Source: Chitinophaga fulva (GTDB lineage Bacteria; Bacteroidota; Bacteroidia; Chitinophagales; Chitinophagaceae). From it: a stretch of 64,000 nt of DNA. Location: positions 1,860,001 through 1,924,000 of the forward strand of contig NZ_JABBGC010000001.1 of NCBI RefSeq assembly GCF_012927205.1, read 5' to 3'. Under the pieces are notes generated by a model that was given only the letters and a program-made list of their open reading frames with translations, was not told the DNA's origin and searched no databases. Below are positions 19,043 to 27,550 of the stretch, piece after piece. Each line of letters starts with the position of its first letter. Position 1 is the first letter of the stretch. Both the position numbers and the translations under genes were made by a program.

Positions 19043-20929
19043 ATGAAGCACGGGGTATTAGGAAGCTGTCTGGCCCTTACCATGATGACGGGCAGCTGGT
19101 TACAACTAAATGCACAGTCAGACCGCTGGCAACAAAGGGTAAAGTATACGATGGACGTGGCGATGGACGCACCCGCCAACAAACTGACCGGTACACAACA
19201 TCTGGAGTATTTCAACAACTCCCCTGACACACTGAAGAAAGTCTTCTATCACCTGTACTGGAACGCTTTTCAGCCAGGAAGCATGATGGACGTGCGCAGC
19301 CGCGACCTGGGAAAAATCGTGCTCGGTAAAGACAAAAACGGCAATCCCCGCCAGGACTGGGATGCACGCGTACGGGACCGCATTTCCAAATTGAAACCGG
19401 ATGAAATCGGCTACCAGAAAATCATCTCCCTGAAAAGAGACGGTAAAACACAAGCATTCAAAGTAGTGGAAACTATCCTGGAAGTGCCGCTGGACAAGCC
19501 TATCCTGCCACATTCAAAAGCCGTGTTCGACATGGAGTTTGAAGCACAGGTGCCTGTGCAGATCCGCAGAAGTGGCCGCCATAACGCAGAAGGCGTGGAC
19601 TTCTCCATGGCCCAATGGTATCCTAAAATGTGTGAGTACGACTACGAAGGATGGCACCCCACTCCCTACATTGCCCGTGAATTCTACGGCATATGGGGCG
19701 ATTATGATGTGAAAATATCCATCGATAAAAAATATGTGCTGGCTGGTACCGGTTATCTTCAGAATCCTAACCAGATCGGCTATGGCTATGAAACACCAGG
19801 CACCAAAGTAAACCGTCCTGCTGGTAATACACTGACCTGGCATTTTGTAGCGCCTAACGTACACGATTTCGTATGGGCCGCAGATCCGGACTACAAGCAC
19901 ATTACACAGAAAGTAGACGGTTTTACGGCGCATTTCTTCTACATCGAAAATGAAAGCACCCGCGAATCATGGCCGGAGCTGGCTAAAATGATCCCGGGAG
20001 CTTACAAGTATATCAAAGCACATTACGGGGCCTATCCTTATCAGCAGTACTCCTTTATACAGGGCGGCGATGGCGGTATGGAATACCCGATGGCTACGTT
20101 GATAATGGGCAACCGGAATATCTCTGCGCTCTATAATCTGGCGCTGCATGAATGGATGCACACCTGGTACCAGGGAATGCTGGCGACCAATGAAAGCCTC
20201 TATCCATGGATGGACGAAGGGTTTACCACTTTCGGTGAAGATGCTACCTACCATAATACGGTTGATTCTTTGAAAGAGAAAAACCCGCATGAAGGTTCTT
20301 ACAATGGTTATTTCGCCCTGGTAAAAAGTCCTTTTGAAGAACCGGCTTCTACCCACGCTGATCACTTTAATACCAACTATGGCTACAGCCTTACCGCCTA
20401 TTCAAAAGGCGCTGTATTCCTGGAACAGCTGGGCTATGTGATCGGTAAAGACAACCGCGACGCCGGCCTGTTGCGCTATTACAACGAATGGCGTTTCAAA
20501 CATCCGAATGCTAATGACTTTATCCGTGTGATGGAGAAGCAGAGCGGTATTCAGCTGGACTGGTACAAACAATACTTTATCAATTCCACCAAACATATTG
20601 ATTATGGTATTGACAGCGTATACAGCAAAGGCAGCAAAACCGTTGTGCGCCTGCGTCGCATCGGTCTGTTCCCCATGCCGGTAGATTTTATGGTGACCGA
20701 TAAAAAGGGCAACCAGGTGATGCACTATATTCCGATGTCGCTCATGTTTGGAGAGAAACCAAATGAACAACCAGCGATAAAACGTATAGTCGATCCCGTT
20801 TGGTACTGGACCAACACTACCTATGAGGTGGAACTGGACCTGCCATTGTCTGAAATCAAAGAGCTGGAAATTGATCCCAGCCAGCGTTTGGCGGATATCG
20901 ACAGAAGTAATAACAAAGCAGTATCCTAA
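19043..20929 (+). CDS. M1-family zinc metallopeptidase, exported
   Basis: The 628-residue product has a signal peptide (MKHGVLGSCLALTMMTGSWLQLNAQ) and an M1 aminopeptidase-like fold. The zinc site is HEWMH at 369-373 with Glu392 nineteen residues later (WMDEGFTTF); the upstream GGMEYPMATL corresponds to the GxMEN exopeptidase motif with Tyr in place of Asn. Asn normally helps bind the substrate N-terminus, so specificity may differ from classical aminopeptidases. It would act in the periplasm or at the surface. Upstream 18884-19042 holds A/T-rich words (AAATCCCC, AATAATC) but no clear promoter. Confidence 0.92.
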   Translation: MKHGVLGSCLALTMMTGSWLQLNAQSDRWQQRVKYTMDVAMDAPANKLTGTQHLEYFNNSPDTLKKVFYHLYWNAFQPGSMMDVRSRDLGKIVLGKDKNGNPRQDWDARVRDRISKLKPDEIGYQKIISLKRDGKTQAFKVVETILEVPLDKPILPHSKAVFDMEFEAQVPVQIRRSGRHNAEGVDFSMAQWYPKMCEYDYEGWHPTPYIAREFYGIWGDYDVKISIDKKYVLAGTGYLQNPNQIGYGYETPGTKVNRPAGNTLTWHFVAPNVHDFVWAADPDYKHITQKVDGFTAHFFYIENESTRESWPELAKMIPGAYKYIKAHYGAYPYQQYSFIQGGDGGMEYPMATLIMGNRNISALYNLALHEWMHTWYQGMLATNESLYPWMDEGFTTFGEDATYHNTVDSLKEKNPHEGSYNGYFALVKSPFEEPASTHADHFNTNYGYSLTAYSKGAVFLEQLGYVIGKDNRDAGLLRYYNEWRFKHPNANDFIRVMEKQSGIQLDWYKQYFINSTKHIDYGIDSVYSKGSKTVVRLRRIGLFPMPVDFMVTDKKGNQVMHYIPMSLMFGEKPNEQPAIKRIVDPVWYWTNTTYEVELDLPLSEIKELEIDPSQRLADIDRSNNKAVS

Positions 20930-20941
20930 AATAACTGTAGG

Positions 20942-20990
20942 TTATAAAAAGAGAAGACCGAAGCATTGCTTCGGTCTTCTCTTTTTATAA
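20942..20990. terminator. Bidirectional terminator between M1 peptidase and patatin genes
   Basis: A 24-bp perfect palindrome (20942-20965 with 20967-20990) with stem core GAAGACCGAAGC and A/T-rich ends. Its right end contains the patatin gene's stop codon (20985-20987). Confidence 0.9.
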
Positions 20991-22004
20991 GGGCTGAATT
21001 TTTAGCTGTTTAAATGTTTCAGCGGTTTTTGTTTCTCCATCGGCTATCATGGTTTTAATAGCGCGGTTGATAAATTCCAGTCCGCCCATGCCGGCAGCCA
21101 GCGGCGTGTCGGGCCTTATCACATGCAGGTTTAATATCTTTTTCCCTTTGAACGGCGCTGCTTCCGGCAGGTCAAAGCACTGGTTGATCGTATCCGGCGA
21201 TACGCCGGCAGCCTGTAACTGGCGCTGTATCGCTTCCAGGTACCGGAGCGATTGATTATATACCATCGGTACGGCGATATCTTTTTCAGACATATTGATA
21301 GTGGCCCAGTCCATGGTGCGTTCCAATACATCGACCAGGTTTTTAAACTGAATATTATATTCTTCCTGTGTTACCGGCGTATGCAGTACAAGGTATATGT
21401 CTGTTGCGCCCCTGTCTATGGCAAGTTTTACCGGAGCGTACAAGGGGCCGCCACCATCTGTGAGTTGTTGCAGGGGCTGGTCAGGCTCCGTAATATCTAC
21501 GGGCGGCATAAACGCTGGTTGCGTAAAAGAAGCCACCATAGCGTCGCGCAGCGTATACATATCGTTGAGCTTTTTTACCGTGTAACCGTTACTGTTGGAT
21601 TCGCGGTTGGAGAAATAGATGTTGCCGCCGGTTTGGAGGCTTCTGGTGGCAATAAATAGTTCACGCGGGGAGGCCATCAGTTGCTGGTAGCGGTCTTCCG
21701 TAACGATGGCATTGATCTTATGCAGTAACGGAATAATGTTATACAGCGAAAGGTGGTTATTGGCCAGTCGCTGGATAGCGTGGTTGGTAGACAGGAAGTC
21801 CGGTGTGACATTGGCGGTAAAGATCTTTTCTGCCAGTTCATTATCTCCGATGGCTGTTAGCAAAGCGATCAGCGAGCCGGTACTGGTACCACAAACGATA
21901 TCGAATTGAATGTCCGGATGATGTTGCTGGATATATCTGACCACTCCTATGGCGAAGGCGCAACGGGCACCGCCTCCTCCTAATACTAATGCTGTTTTCG
22001 TCAT
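20985..22004 (-). CDS. Patatin-like phospholipase
   Basis: The 339-residue cytoplasmic protein shows the patatin serine-aspartate dyad. The oxyanion loop is ALVLGGGGARCAFAIGV, the nucleophile elbow is CGTSTGSLIAL with Ser in GTSTG, and the catalytic Asp is in LTDGGGPLYAPVKLAIDRGA. Members are lipid acyl hydrolases. The arginine in GGGGARC is the conserved one. No signal peptide is seen. It stands alone, and the substrate is unknown. Confidence 0.92.
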   Translation of the reverse strand: MTKTALVLGGGGARCAFAIGVVRYIQQHHPDIQFDIVCGTSTGSLIALLTAIGDNELAEKIFTANVTPDFLSTNHAIQRLANNHLSLYNIIPLLHKINAIVTEDRYQQLMASPRELFIATRSLQTGGNIYFSNRESNSNGYTVKKLNDMYTLRDAMVASFTQPAFMPPVDITEPDQPLQQLTDGGGPLYAPVKLAIDRGATDIYLVLHTPVTQEEYNIQFKNLVDVLERTMDWATINMSEKDIAVPMVYNQSLRYLEAIQRQLQAAGVSPDTINQCFDLPEAAPFKGKKILNLHVIRPDTPLAAGMGGLEFINRAIKTMIADGETKTAETFKQLKIQPL

Positions 22005-22170
22005 GATAGATTTTTCAAAGAATGATGTACAGTATATACTGCTAAACTGGCATGGGGTTATGCGTATGACAATCGGTGGTCATCTCCCAAATTACAAAAT
22101 CCGGGCAAGAAAAAATCAGGACAGCGGCGCGGTCCTGATCAGGCGTAAAAATAAGTTGGGTATATACTGA

Positions 22171-22737
22171 TTAAAAGATGAGTTGTTGTAGTTGATTTTC
22201 CCAGTTATGACGTTCTAACTCATGGAATTTCAACTGTTCAAGGTGGTGTTCTGTATGATAAGCCGTGAAGTACAACATTTCCCGCATAGTGATTTTACCA
22301 AGCAGGGGATGAGGGAGGCGATACTTATCTAGCTCCTTTTCGGACCATCTGCCGAGGTTTTCCAGCAGTCTGTTCTTTTGTTTAAGGAAGGCTTCTATGA
22401 GTACGGGGCGTTGGGCGCCGTAAACAATACCGGGTTGGTAGGTGATGGTGGATTTGCCGCCATTGGCCAGCAGTTGACGATAATCTTCCACCAGTTCCTG
22501 GTAGGAGCGTGAGGGCTGGCGGCTGGTGCCGAAGTAGTGCAGCAGTATTTTCGGATATCCCATGGCGGTAGCTACCGGCCTGGACGATTTAATGAGATGT
22601 TGGAGTTGTTGTCCTGCAGACCATTTGCCATAAGGCGTAGCGGTGAAACGATGATCCGGCAATGTTTGCACGAAATCAACGAAATTATCGAAGCTGCTAT
22701 TTATCTGAGAATGGATCTCATGCTGGTTCAGGTACAT
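22171..22737 (-). CDS. DinB-like / DUF1569-type helical-bundle protein
   Basis: The 188-residue product looks like a four-helix DinB-superfamily protein. It has WSAGQQLQHLIKS near residue 40 and AYHTEHHLEQLKFH near the C-terminus, which give the three-histidine metal site of that fold. Family members include thiol transferases, but most are uncharacterised. A longer frame to 22809 exists, but the ATG at 22737 (MYLNQHEIHSQINSSFDNF) fits the family start better. No partner gene is suggested by the surroundings. Confidence 0.75.
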   Translation of the reverse strand: MYLNQHEIHSQINSSFDNFVDFVQTLPDHRFTATPYGKWSAGQQLQHLIKSSRPVATAMGYPKILLHYFGTSRQPSRSYQELVEDYRQLLANGGKSTITYQPGIVYGAQRPVLIEAFLKQKNRLLENLGRWSEKELDKYRLPHPLLGKITMREMLYFTAYHTEHHLEQLKFHELERHNWENQLQQLIF

Positions 22738-22932
22738 AGGAAATGATTTAGAGGGTGCATAAAACACAAAACCGGACGCTTCCAAACTGATACCCGGGCC
22801 ACTTTGCATTCTTCCTGAAGTTACACCGGTTTTGTGACCTGTCCAATAAAATGATAGATATAAAATGTGCTAATATTTACTTTTCAGGTGCCAAACTCGA
22901 TAAATTGATCATTTCTCCCTGTAAAAGTTTAT

Positions 22933-23142
22933 TTATTCCAGTACTTCGCACAGAAAACCCTGTTGCTGTACAAAATCAATGATGATATTTTCAGCTACCC
23001 GGAGGTCACCAATTCTGAGTACCCGGTCGCAGTCATCAAGGTCCACGTGGCAGCTGGCTACCTCAAAGCTGGAGGTAATAGCTTGTATCATGGCTTGTTT
23101 TTCCTGCATACTCCTGATATTGGTTTTGAAGATGCCTATCAT
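22933..23142 (-). CDS. Small protein with heavy-metal-associated-like fold, third gene of sigma operon
   Basis: The 69-residue product MIGIFKTNIRSMQEKQAMIQ... has alternating predicted strands and helices in the order expected for a ferredoxin-like (HMA) fold. The CxxC metal motif is absent; three cysteines (31, 38, 65) are scattered. The segment VDLDDCDRVLRI and end GFLCEVLE look like those of conserved hypothetical proteins of Bacteroidota, from memory. It begins 21 bases after the membrane protein gene and belongs to its operon. Function unknown. Confidence 0.7.
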   Translation of the reverse strand: MIGIFKTNIRSMQEKQAMIQAITSSFEVASCHVDLDDCDRVLRIGDLRVAENIIIDFVQQQGFLCEVLE

Positions 23143-23163
23143 AGCGGAATAGATTTAGTTGGG

Positions 23164-23556
23164 TTATACTTGTTTGTCCTCTTTTTCTCCGCGGTCTTTC
23201 TGCTGGTCAAATTCTTCCTCGCGCCAGTCAAACCGGCGGGGATCACAGTACTGGCGGAAGCGTTGCTTCATTTTTTCCCGTTGTTCGGGTGTCATGTTGG
23301 CCAGTTTTTCCTTCCATTCTTTGCGTTGGCGCCATCCGCCCCATCTGCCGCCGCCGCCCCAGCCGCCTTTGTGGCCATGCCAGCCAAAGAGCAGTTTGCC
23401 GAGTACGAGCAGGCCGAGGGCTTGCCAGTAGGAAATAACCGGACCATGGAAAAGCTCTGGTATCAGGTTGTTCCATAATACTTGTGTGAGTAGGATGACA
23501 AGGGCAAAAAAGATGATGCCTAAGAAAATCAATCCTATTTTTTTGATGGGTCGCAT
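23164..23556 (-). CDS. Glycine/tryptophan-rich membrane protein in ECF sigma operon
   Basis: The 130-residue product has two hydrophobic segments (IGLIFLGIIFFALVILLTQV and YWQALGLLVLGKLLFGW), then a GGWGGGGRWGGW stretch and a charged tail with NMTPEQREKMKQRFRQYC. The MTPEQREKM helix recalls the LTxxQ-type helices of periplasmic stress and metal sensors (Spy/CpxP-like), a weak resemblance. It starts 16 bases after the sigma gene. It may tether or sense for the sigma factor; that is inference, and it is not a recognisable anti-sigma domain. Confidence 0.7.
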   Translation of the reverse strand: MRPIKKIGLIFLGIIFFALVILLTQVLWNNLIPELFHGPVISYWQALGLLVLGKLLFGWHGHKGGWGGGGRWGGWRQRKEWKEKLANMTPEQREKMKQRFRQYCDPRRFDWREEEFDQQKDRGEKEDKQV

Positions 23557-23572
23557 ATCTTGAATAATTTGT

Positions 23573-24130
23573 TTAGTTATTAAATAGTTCCTGATAAAGT
23601 TCTGCCAGCCGTTCCCGCAGATACAGTACTGCGTAGCGTTTCCTGGACAACAGCGTATTGACGCCGATGCCTGTTTCTTCGCTCATTTCTTTAAATGATT
23701 TGCCTTCCAGTTCGTGTTGCAGGAAGACCTGTTTTTGTTCGGCAGGTAATTCATCGATCGCCTGTGTAATAGCTTCCGATATGATCTTCCGTGTTAGCGG
23801 GGTGTCGGCCTGTAAGTTTTCATCAGCAAGGATTTCCGGTAGAAAAAGGACTTCTTCCCCTTCTATTTCGCGCGTAAAGTCGGTGAAAGGTGTTTCTTTT
23901 TTCTTGCGGAACCAGTCGGTGATACGGTTGCGCGTTACAGCAAAGAGCCAGCCCGTGATGGAGTCTATCTGGCTGCCGAGGCGCAGGTATTCGGTGAACT
24001 GGTACAGTACGTCCTGCAATATGTCCTCTGCATCCGACGCGTTATTAACACGCTGACGGATGAAGTGCAGTAAACGCTTGCGTTCCTGCTTTACCGTAGC
24101 CTGTATGCGTTCGTTTTGCTCTTGGGCCAT
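23573..24130 (-). CDS. ECF-type RNA polymerase sigma factor
   Basis: The 185-residue product has a sigma region 2 (LLHFIRQRVNNASDAEDILQDVLYQF then GWLFAVTRNRITDWFRKKK) and a region 4 (AIDELPAEQKQVFLQHELEGKSFKEMSEETGIGVNTLLSRKRYAVLYLRERL). It would direct polymerase to a small regulon. The ATG at 24130 (MAQEQNERIQ) is preferred; longer frames to 24157 or 24238 add a hydrophobic stretch unlike sigma factors. It leads a three-gene operon with a membrane protein and an HMA-like small protein. Confidence 0.9.
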   Translation of the reverse strand: MAQEQNERIQATVKQERKRLLHFIRQRVNNASDAEDILQDVLYQFTEYLRLGSQIDSITGWLFAVTRNRITDWFRKKKETPFTDFTREIEGEEVLFLPEILADENLQADTPLTRKIISEAITQAIDELPAEQKQVFLQHELEGKSFKEMSEETGIGVNTLLSRKRYAVLYLRERLAELYQELFNN

Positions 24131-24254
24131 TATGCTGTTTGTGAGGAGCAACTGTTTCATCGTAATAAGGAAGACGAAACAGTAAAAACGATATTTTATT
24201 TTTCGTAAAAAAAATATCAGGGGCAACAAAAACGGCATTCATGGCGGTTATTCC

Positions 24255-24884
24255 TCAGCTTTTAACCATCACAATGTATTTCTCCTTAAAGCTTTCTTCC
24301 GGAAAAATATCATAAATATCTATTAACCGCGGTTTTACGCCGCTTTCAGAGATTTCCTGTGCCAGATCGCCGCCTTTTAGGCATATCAGTCCTTTTTCAA
24401 ACTGCTTGCCGGGCACAGTTGATTTTTTCAGCAGGGGCTTGCTCCACCGCCAGAGGTCGGCCAGCGGGGCTACTGCCCTGGATACAACGATATCGAATTT
24501 ACGGTTTTTAATTTCTTCCACGCGGCTATGTGCGCTGGTCACGTTTTTCAGGCCGAGGGCTTCCGCAACGCCCTGTACTACCTTGATTTTTTTACCGATG
24601 GAATCTACCAGGTGAAACTGTACTTCCGGGAAAAAGATGGCCAGCGGAATGCCAGGGAAACCACCGCCGGTGCCCAGGTCCAGTATCTGGGTGCCCGGCT
24701 GGAAATCTGCGATGGCCGCTATGCTCAGGGAATGCAGCACATGCCGCTCATACAGGGAATCAATGTCCTTCCGGGAAATCACATTGATCTTCTCGTTCCA
24801 TTCCTCATACAATCCTTTCAGAGCTTCCAACTGTTGTGTCTGAGCAGGCGTAAAATCGCTGAAATACTTTAAAATAATCTCCAT
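24255..24884 (-). CDS. rsmG: 16S rRNA (guanine527-N7)-methyltransferase
   Basis: The 209-residue product has the RsmG pattern: EWNEKINVISRKDIDSLYERHVLHSL, SAM loop ILDLGTGGGFPGIPLAI, and VVSRAVAPLADLWRW. It N7-methylates G527 of 16S rRNA; loss gives low-level streptomycin resistance in other bacteria. The box TACTTTTG (24889-24896) ends only 4 bases before the ATG. Confidence 0.95.
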   Translation of the reverse strand: MEIILKYFSDFTPAQTQQLEALKGLYEEWNEKINVISRKDIDSLYERHVLHSLSIAAIADFQPGTQILDLGTGGGFPGIPLAIFFPEVQFHLVDSIGKKIKVVQGVAEALGLKNVTSAHSRVEEIKNRKFDIVVSRAVAPLADLWRWSKPLLKKSTVPGKQFEKGLICLKGGDLAQEISESGVKPRLIDIYDIFPEESFKEKYIVMVKS

Positions 24885-24888
24885 GGCG

Positions 24889-24896
24889 CAAAAGTA
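24889..24896 (-). promoter_or_regulatory. -7 box abutting rsmG start
   Basis: TACTTTTG on the minus strand, 4 bases before the ATG, predicts a leaderless or nearly leaderless transcript. Confidence 0.5.
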
Positions 24897-24920
24897 AAGA
24901 ATTGACCCTTATAAAACGAC

Positions 24921-24945
24921 GAATGGCGGAGTATCTCCGCCATTC
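24921..24945. terminator. Terminator after the glycosyltransferase gene
   Basis: A 10-bp stem GAATGGCGGA/TCCGCCATTC with a 5-base loop lies 23 bases beyond the glycosyltransferase stop on the minus strand, followed by GTCGTTTTAT. Confidence 0.75.
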
Positions 24946-24968
24946 TGTTATCATTTCAGGTAGATGAC

Positions 24969-26105
24969 CTACCATTTGTTCTTCGAGCGAAACATCAGCG
25001 CCGGTGTGAAGATGATATAATATAATACCATGAAGATGTCCATCAGCCAGCTGAACTTGAAAAGATCGCTTTCATCAAGCCTGCGCATGGCGGAGTAGGT
25101 AATAACAGACTGAACCAGCACTTTGGTGGCGAAGATGCCCAGCACGTACCACAAGATTGGCGGCGGGAAAAACAACGCGAAAATAAGGGCCGGATAAAAC
25201 AGGAAATGGGTCAGGGAAAACAGGCCCAGCACAAACTTATGCCCAAAGCGGTAGTGTTTGCCGGTGGACATATGCCTTGTTTTTTGCCTGAACCAGCTTT
25301 TCCAGCTCAGTTTCGGCTCTGAATAGGTAAATGCCTGCTTGTCGATGACCACTCCTACATTTTTGCGGTTGGCGGCGGAATTGACAAACAGATCGTCATC
25401 ACCGCTGGCCAGGTGCTGGTGGCTGGTGAATCCCTTATGCCGGAAGAACAGCTCCCTTTTATAAGCCAGGTTACGGCCCACGCCCATATAAGGCATGCCG
25501 CTCATGGCAAAAGACAGGTGCTGCAGGGCGCTGAAAAAGGTTTCGTAACGGATCACTTTATTCAGGAAGCCCGGTTTTTTATGATAAGCGCCGTAGCCCA
25601 GCACTATTTCCTTTTCATCGTCAAACCCCTGGCTCATTAAAGTCAGCCAGTAGGTGCTGCCCGGCTTACAGTCGGCGTCCGTCAGCAGTACATTATCGTA
25701 CTGGGCGCCTTTCAGGCCTATCGACAGCGGATATTTTTTCCCGGGAATGAATTTGGCGGCTTGTTTGATTTCAATATGCCGGTAGTGTGGATAACCCGGC
25801 TCTATGGAGCGGAGATAATATTTGGTATCATCTTCAGAGTTATCATTGACCACAATCACCTCATATTCCGGTTTATGGTGCACATGATAACGCTGCTGTA
25901 ATACGCCCGGCAGATTTTTCTGCAGGTTAAGTTCTTCATCCTTGGCGCAGATGATCACTGAAAAAGGGCCGCCAGGCGCTTGGTCCAGGTCAAACTTACG
26001 ACGATAAAAAGCTACCCGGGAAAAGACAAACAGATAATATATCGTTTGAATTCCTGCTATGGCAGCGAAAAAGTATAAGGCAATTTCACCCAGATTGTCA
26101 AGCAT
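24969..26105 (-). CDS. Membrane glycosyltransferase family 2
   Basis: The 378-residue product has an N-terminal membrane segment (IALYFFAAIAGIQTIYYLFVF), a GT-A catalytic domain about 45-270 and two to three C-terminal membrane segments. The catalytic parts are FSVIICAKDEELNL, VVNDNSEDDT, the DxD-type LLTDADCKPGS, GDDDLF, and a QKTRHMS that replaces the usual QxxRW. It would transfer a sugar to a lipid or polysaccharide at the inner membrane. Substrate is not predictable, and no polysaccharide cluster is nearby. Confidence 0.88.
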   Translation of the reverse strand: MLDNLGEIALYFFAAIAGIQTIYYLFVFSRVAFYRRKFDLDQAPGGPFSVIICAKDEELNLQKNLPGVLQQRYHVHHKPEYEVIVVNDNSEDDTKYYLRSIEPGYPHYRHIEIKQAAKFIPGKKYPLSIGLKGAQYDNVLLTDADCKPGSTYWLTLMSQGFDDEKEIVLGYGAYHKKPGFLNKVIRYETFFSALQHLSFAMSGMPYMGVGRNLAYKRELFFRHKGFTSHQHLASGDDDLFVNSAANRKNVGVVIDKQAFTYSEPKLSWKSWFRQKTRHMSTGKHYRFGHKFVLGLFSLTHFLFYPALIFALFFPPPILWYVLGIFATKVLVQSVITYSAMRRLDESDLFKFSWLMDIFMVLYYIIFTPALMFRSKNKW

Positions 26106-26113
26106 AATGCTGG

Positions 26114-26121
26114 CAAAAATA
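26114..26121 (-). promoter_or_regulatory. -7 box for the glycosyltransferase gene
   Basis: TATTTTTG on the minus strand lies 8 bases before the ATG at 26105. Confidence 0.4.
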
Positions 26122-26192
26122 TAATATTTTTATTATCTGTAAAATAATAAAAAACCCCTGGAATTTTAAAATTTTAAAATTTGGTTATTTAA

Positions 26193-26319
26193 TTATTGGA
26201 TTTACGGATTTTGGAATTTTTTGATTTTTGAATTTGAATACCCCGGAGATCATGGTATATCGTTGTACGCGGGTTTAAATTTCTACATCAAAAAATTCCA
26301 AAATCCGTAAATCCAATAA
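26193..26319. repeat. Intergenic palindrome between divergent genes
   Basis: A perfect 33-base inverted repeat (26193-26225 with 26287-26319) is made of words such as CCAAAATCC, GTAAATCC and CAAAAAATT. The 61-base centre has no evident fold. It lies between the starts of the divergent glycosyltransferase and tgt genes, so it cannot be an ordinary terminator. Related words continue outward on both sides (TTGGTTATTT, AATAACCCAATAAC). Confidence 0.8.
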
Positions 26320-26381
26320 CAAAATAACCCAATAACAAAATGCCCAAATAATCCGATCTTTGCACGCTGAAATTAAGAGCC

Positions 26382-27512
26382 GTGAATTTTGAACTGATAA
26401 CTACAGATAAAGGCAGTAATGCCAGGGCAGGTAAGATTACCACGGCCCACGGTACCATAGAAACGCCGATTTTTATGCCGGTAGGCACGGTGGGCAGCGT
26501 GAAAGCCGTCACCCAGGACCAGGTGCGTGACGATGTACAGGCACAGATCATCCTGGGCAATACTTACCATCTTTACCTGCGCCCGGGCCTGGAAGTGTTG
26601 TCACTGGCCGGTGGCCTGCACAAATTCAACGGCTGGGACCGCCCCATCCTGACCGACAGTGGCGGATATCAGGTATTTTCCCTTGCTGCCAACCGCAAAA
26701 TCAAGGAAGAAGGGGTCGTGTTTCAATCCCATATCGATGGTTCCAAACACCTGTTTACCCCCGAAAACGTGATGGATATCCAGCGGACGATCGGCGCCGA
26801 TATTATCATGGCGTTCGATGAATGCCCGCCATATCCGTCTGAATACCGCTATGCGCGCAAATCCATGGAGCTGACGCACCGTTGGCTGGACCGCTGCATA
26901 CAACGGCTGAAAGACACACAGCCCGCCTATGGCCATGAACAGACCCTGTTCCCCATTGTGCAGGGCAGCACCTATAAAGATCTCCGTAAGGCATCCGCGG
27001 AGTATATCGCCTCCCGTGGCGCCGCAGGCAATGCCATCGGCGGTTTGAGCGTAGGCGAACCGGAAAATGAGATGTACGAAATGTGCGGACTGGTAACCGA
27101 AATCCTGCCGGAAGACAAGCCCCGTTACCTGATGGGCGTAGGTACCCCCTGGAATATCCTGGAGAATATCGCCCTCGGCGTGGATATGTTCGACTGCGTA
27201 ATGCCTACCCGTAACGGTCGTAATGGCATGCTCTTTACCTGGAACGGTGTCATGAACATCCGCAATAAGAAATGGGCGACCGATTTTAATCCCATAGACG
27301 CCAACAGCGAATGTTTCGCCACCCGTGACTACTCCCGTGCCTACCTGCGCCACCTGTTCGTGGCAGGCGAAATCTTAGGCATGACATTGGCGAGTATCCA
27401 CAACCTCGCTTTTTATCTGGAGCTGGTAAAAGAAGCCCGTCGCCAGATACTGGCCGGTACTTTCGCTACGTGGAAAACAGGAATGGTACAGCAACTGAAA
27501 ACGCGACTGTAA
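26382..27512 (+). CDS. tgt: tRNA-guanine transglycosylase (queuine/preQ1)
   Basis: The 376-residue product exchanges G34 of GUN-anticodon tRNAs for preQ1. Substrate and nucleophile motifs are intact: DSGGYQVFSL, GGLSVGEP, LMGVGTPWNILENIALGVDMFDCVMPTRNGRNG. The C-terminal zinc site is not: bacterial Tgt has CxCx2C plus His, whereas the matching stretch here is DANSECFATRDYSRAYLRH, with Ser, Cys311 and Thr at the three cysteine positions; His340 (ASIHNL) remains. Zinc binding is probably lost or altered. Downstream lptG has its own promoter box. Confidence 0.95.
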   Translation: MNFELITTDKGSNARAGKITTAHGTIETPIFMPVGTVGSVKAVTQDQVRDDVQAQIILGNTYHLYLRPGLEVLSLAGGLHKFNGWDRPILTDSGGYQVFSLAANRKIKEEGVVFQSHIDGSKHLFTPENVMDIQRTIGADIIMAFDECPPYPSEYRYARKSMELTHRWLDRCIQRLKDTQPAYGHEQTLFPIVQGSTYKDLRKASAEYIASRGAAGNAIGGLSVGEPENEMYEMCGLVTEILPEDKPRYLMGVGTPWNILENIALGVDMFDCVMPTRNGRNGMLFTWNGVMNIRNKKWATDFNPIDANSECFATRDYSRAYLRHLFVAGEILGMTLASIHNLAFYLELVKEARRQILAGTFATWKTGMVQQLKTRL

Positions 27513-27537
27513 AAGTTCAGACTATAAAATAAACTAA

Positions 27538-27545
27538 TATCTTTG
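27538..27545 (+). promoter_or_regulatory. -7 box abutting the LptF/LptG-family gene start
   Basis: TATCTTTG ends 5 bases before the ATG at 27551, predicting a transcript that starts at or next to the start codon. Confidence 0.5.
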
Positions 27546-27550
27546 GGCTC

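Noticed and set aside
22738..22809. N-terminal extension of the DinB-like protein
   Set aside because: The extension does not match the family start; the ATG at 22737 gives a normal-length bundle.
26226..26286. Terminator inside the 26.2 kb palindrome
   Set aside because: The flanking genes diverge from this spacer, and the centre has no strong hairpin or T-run.
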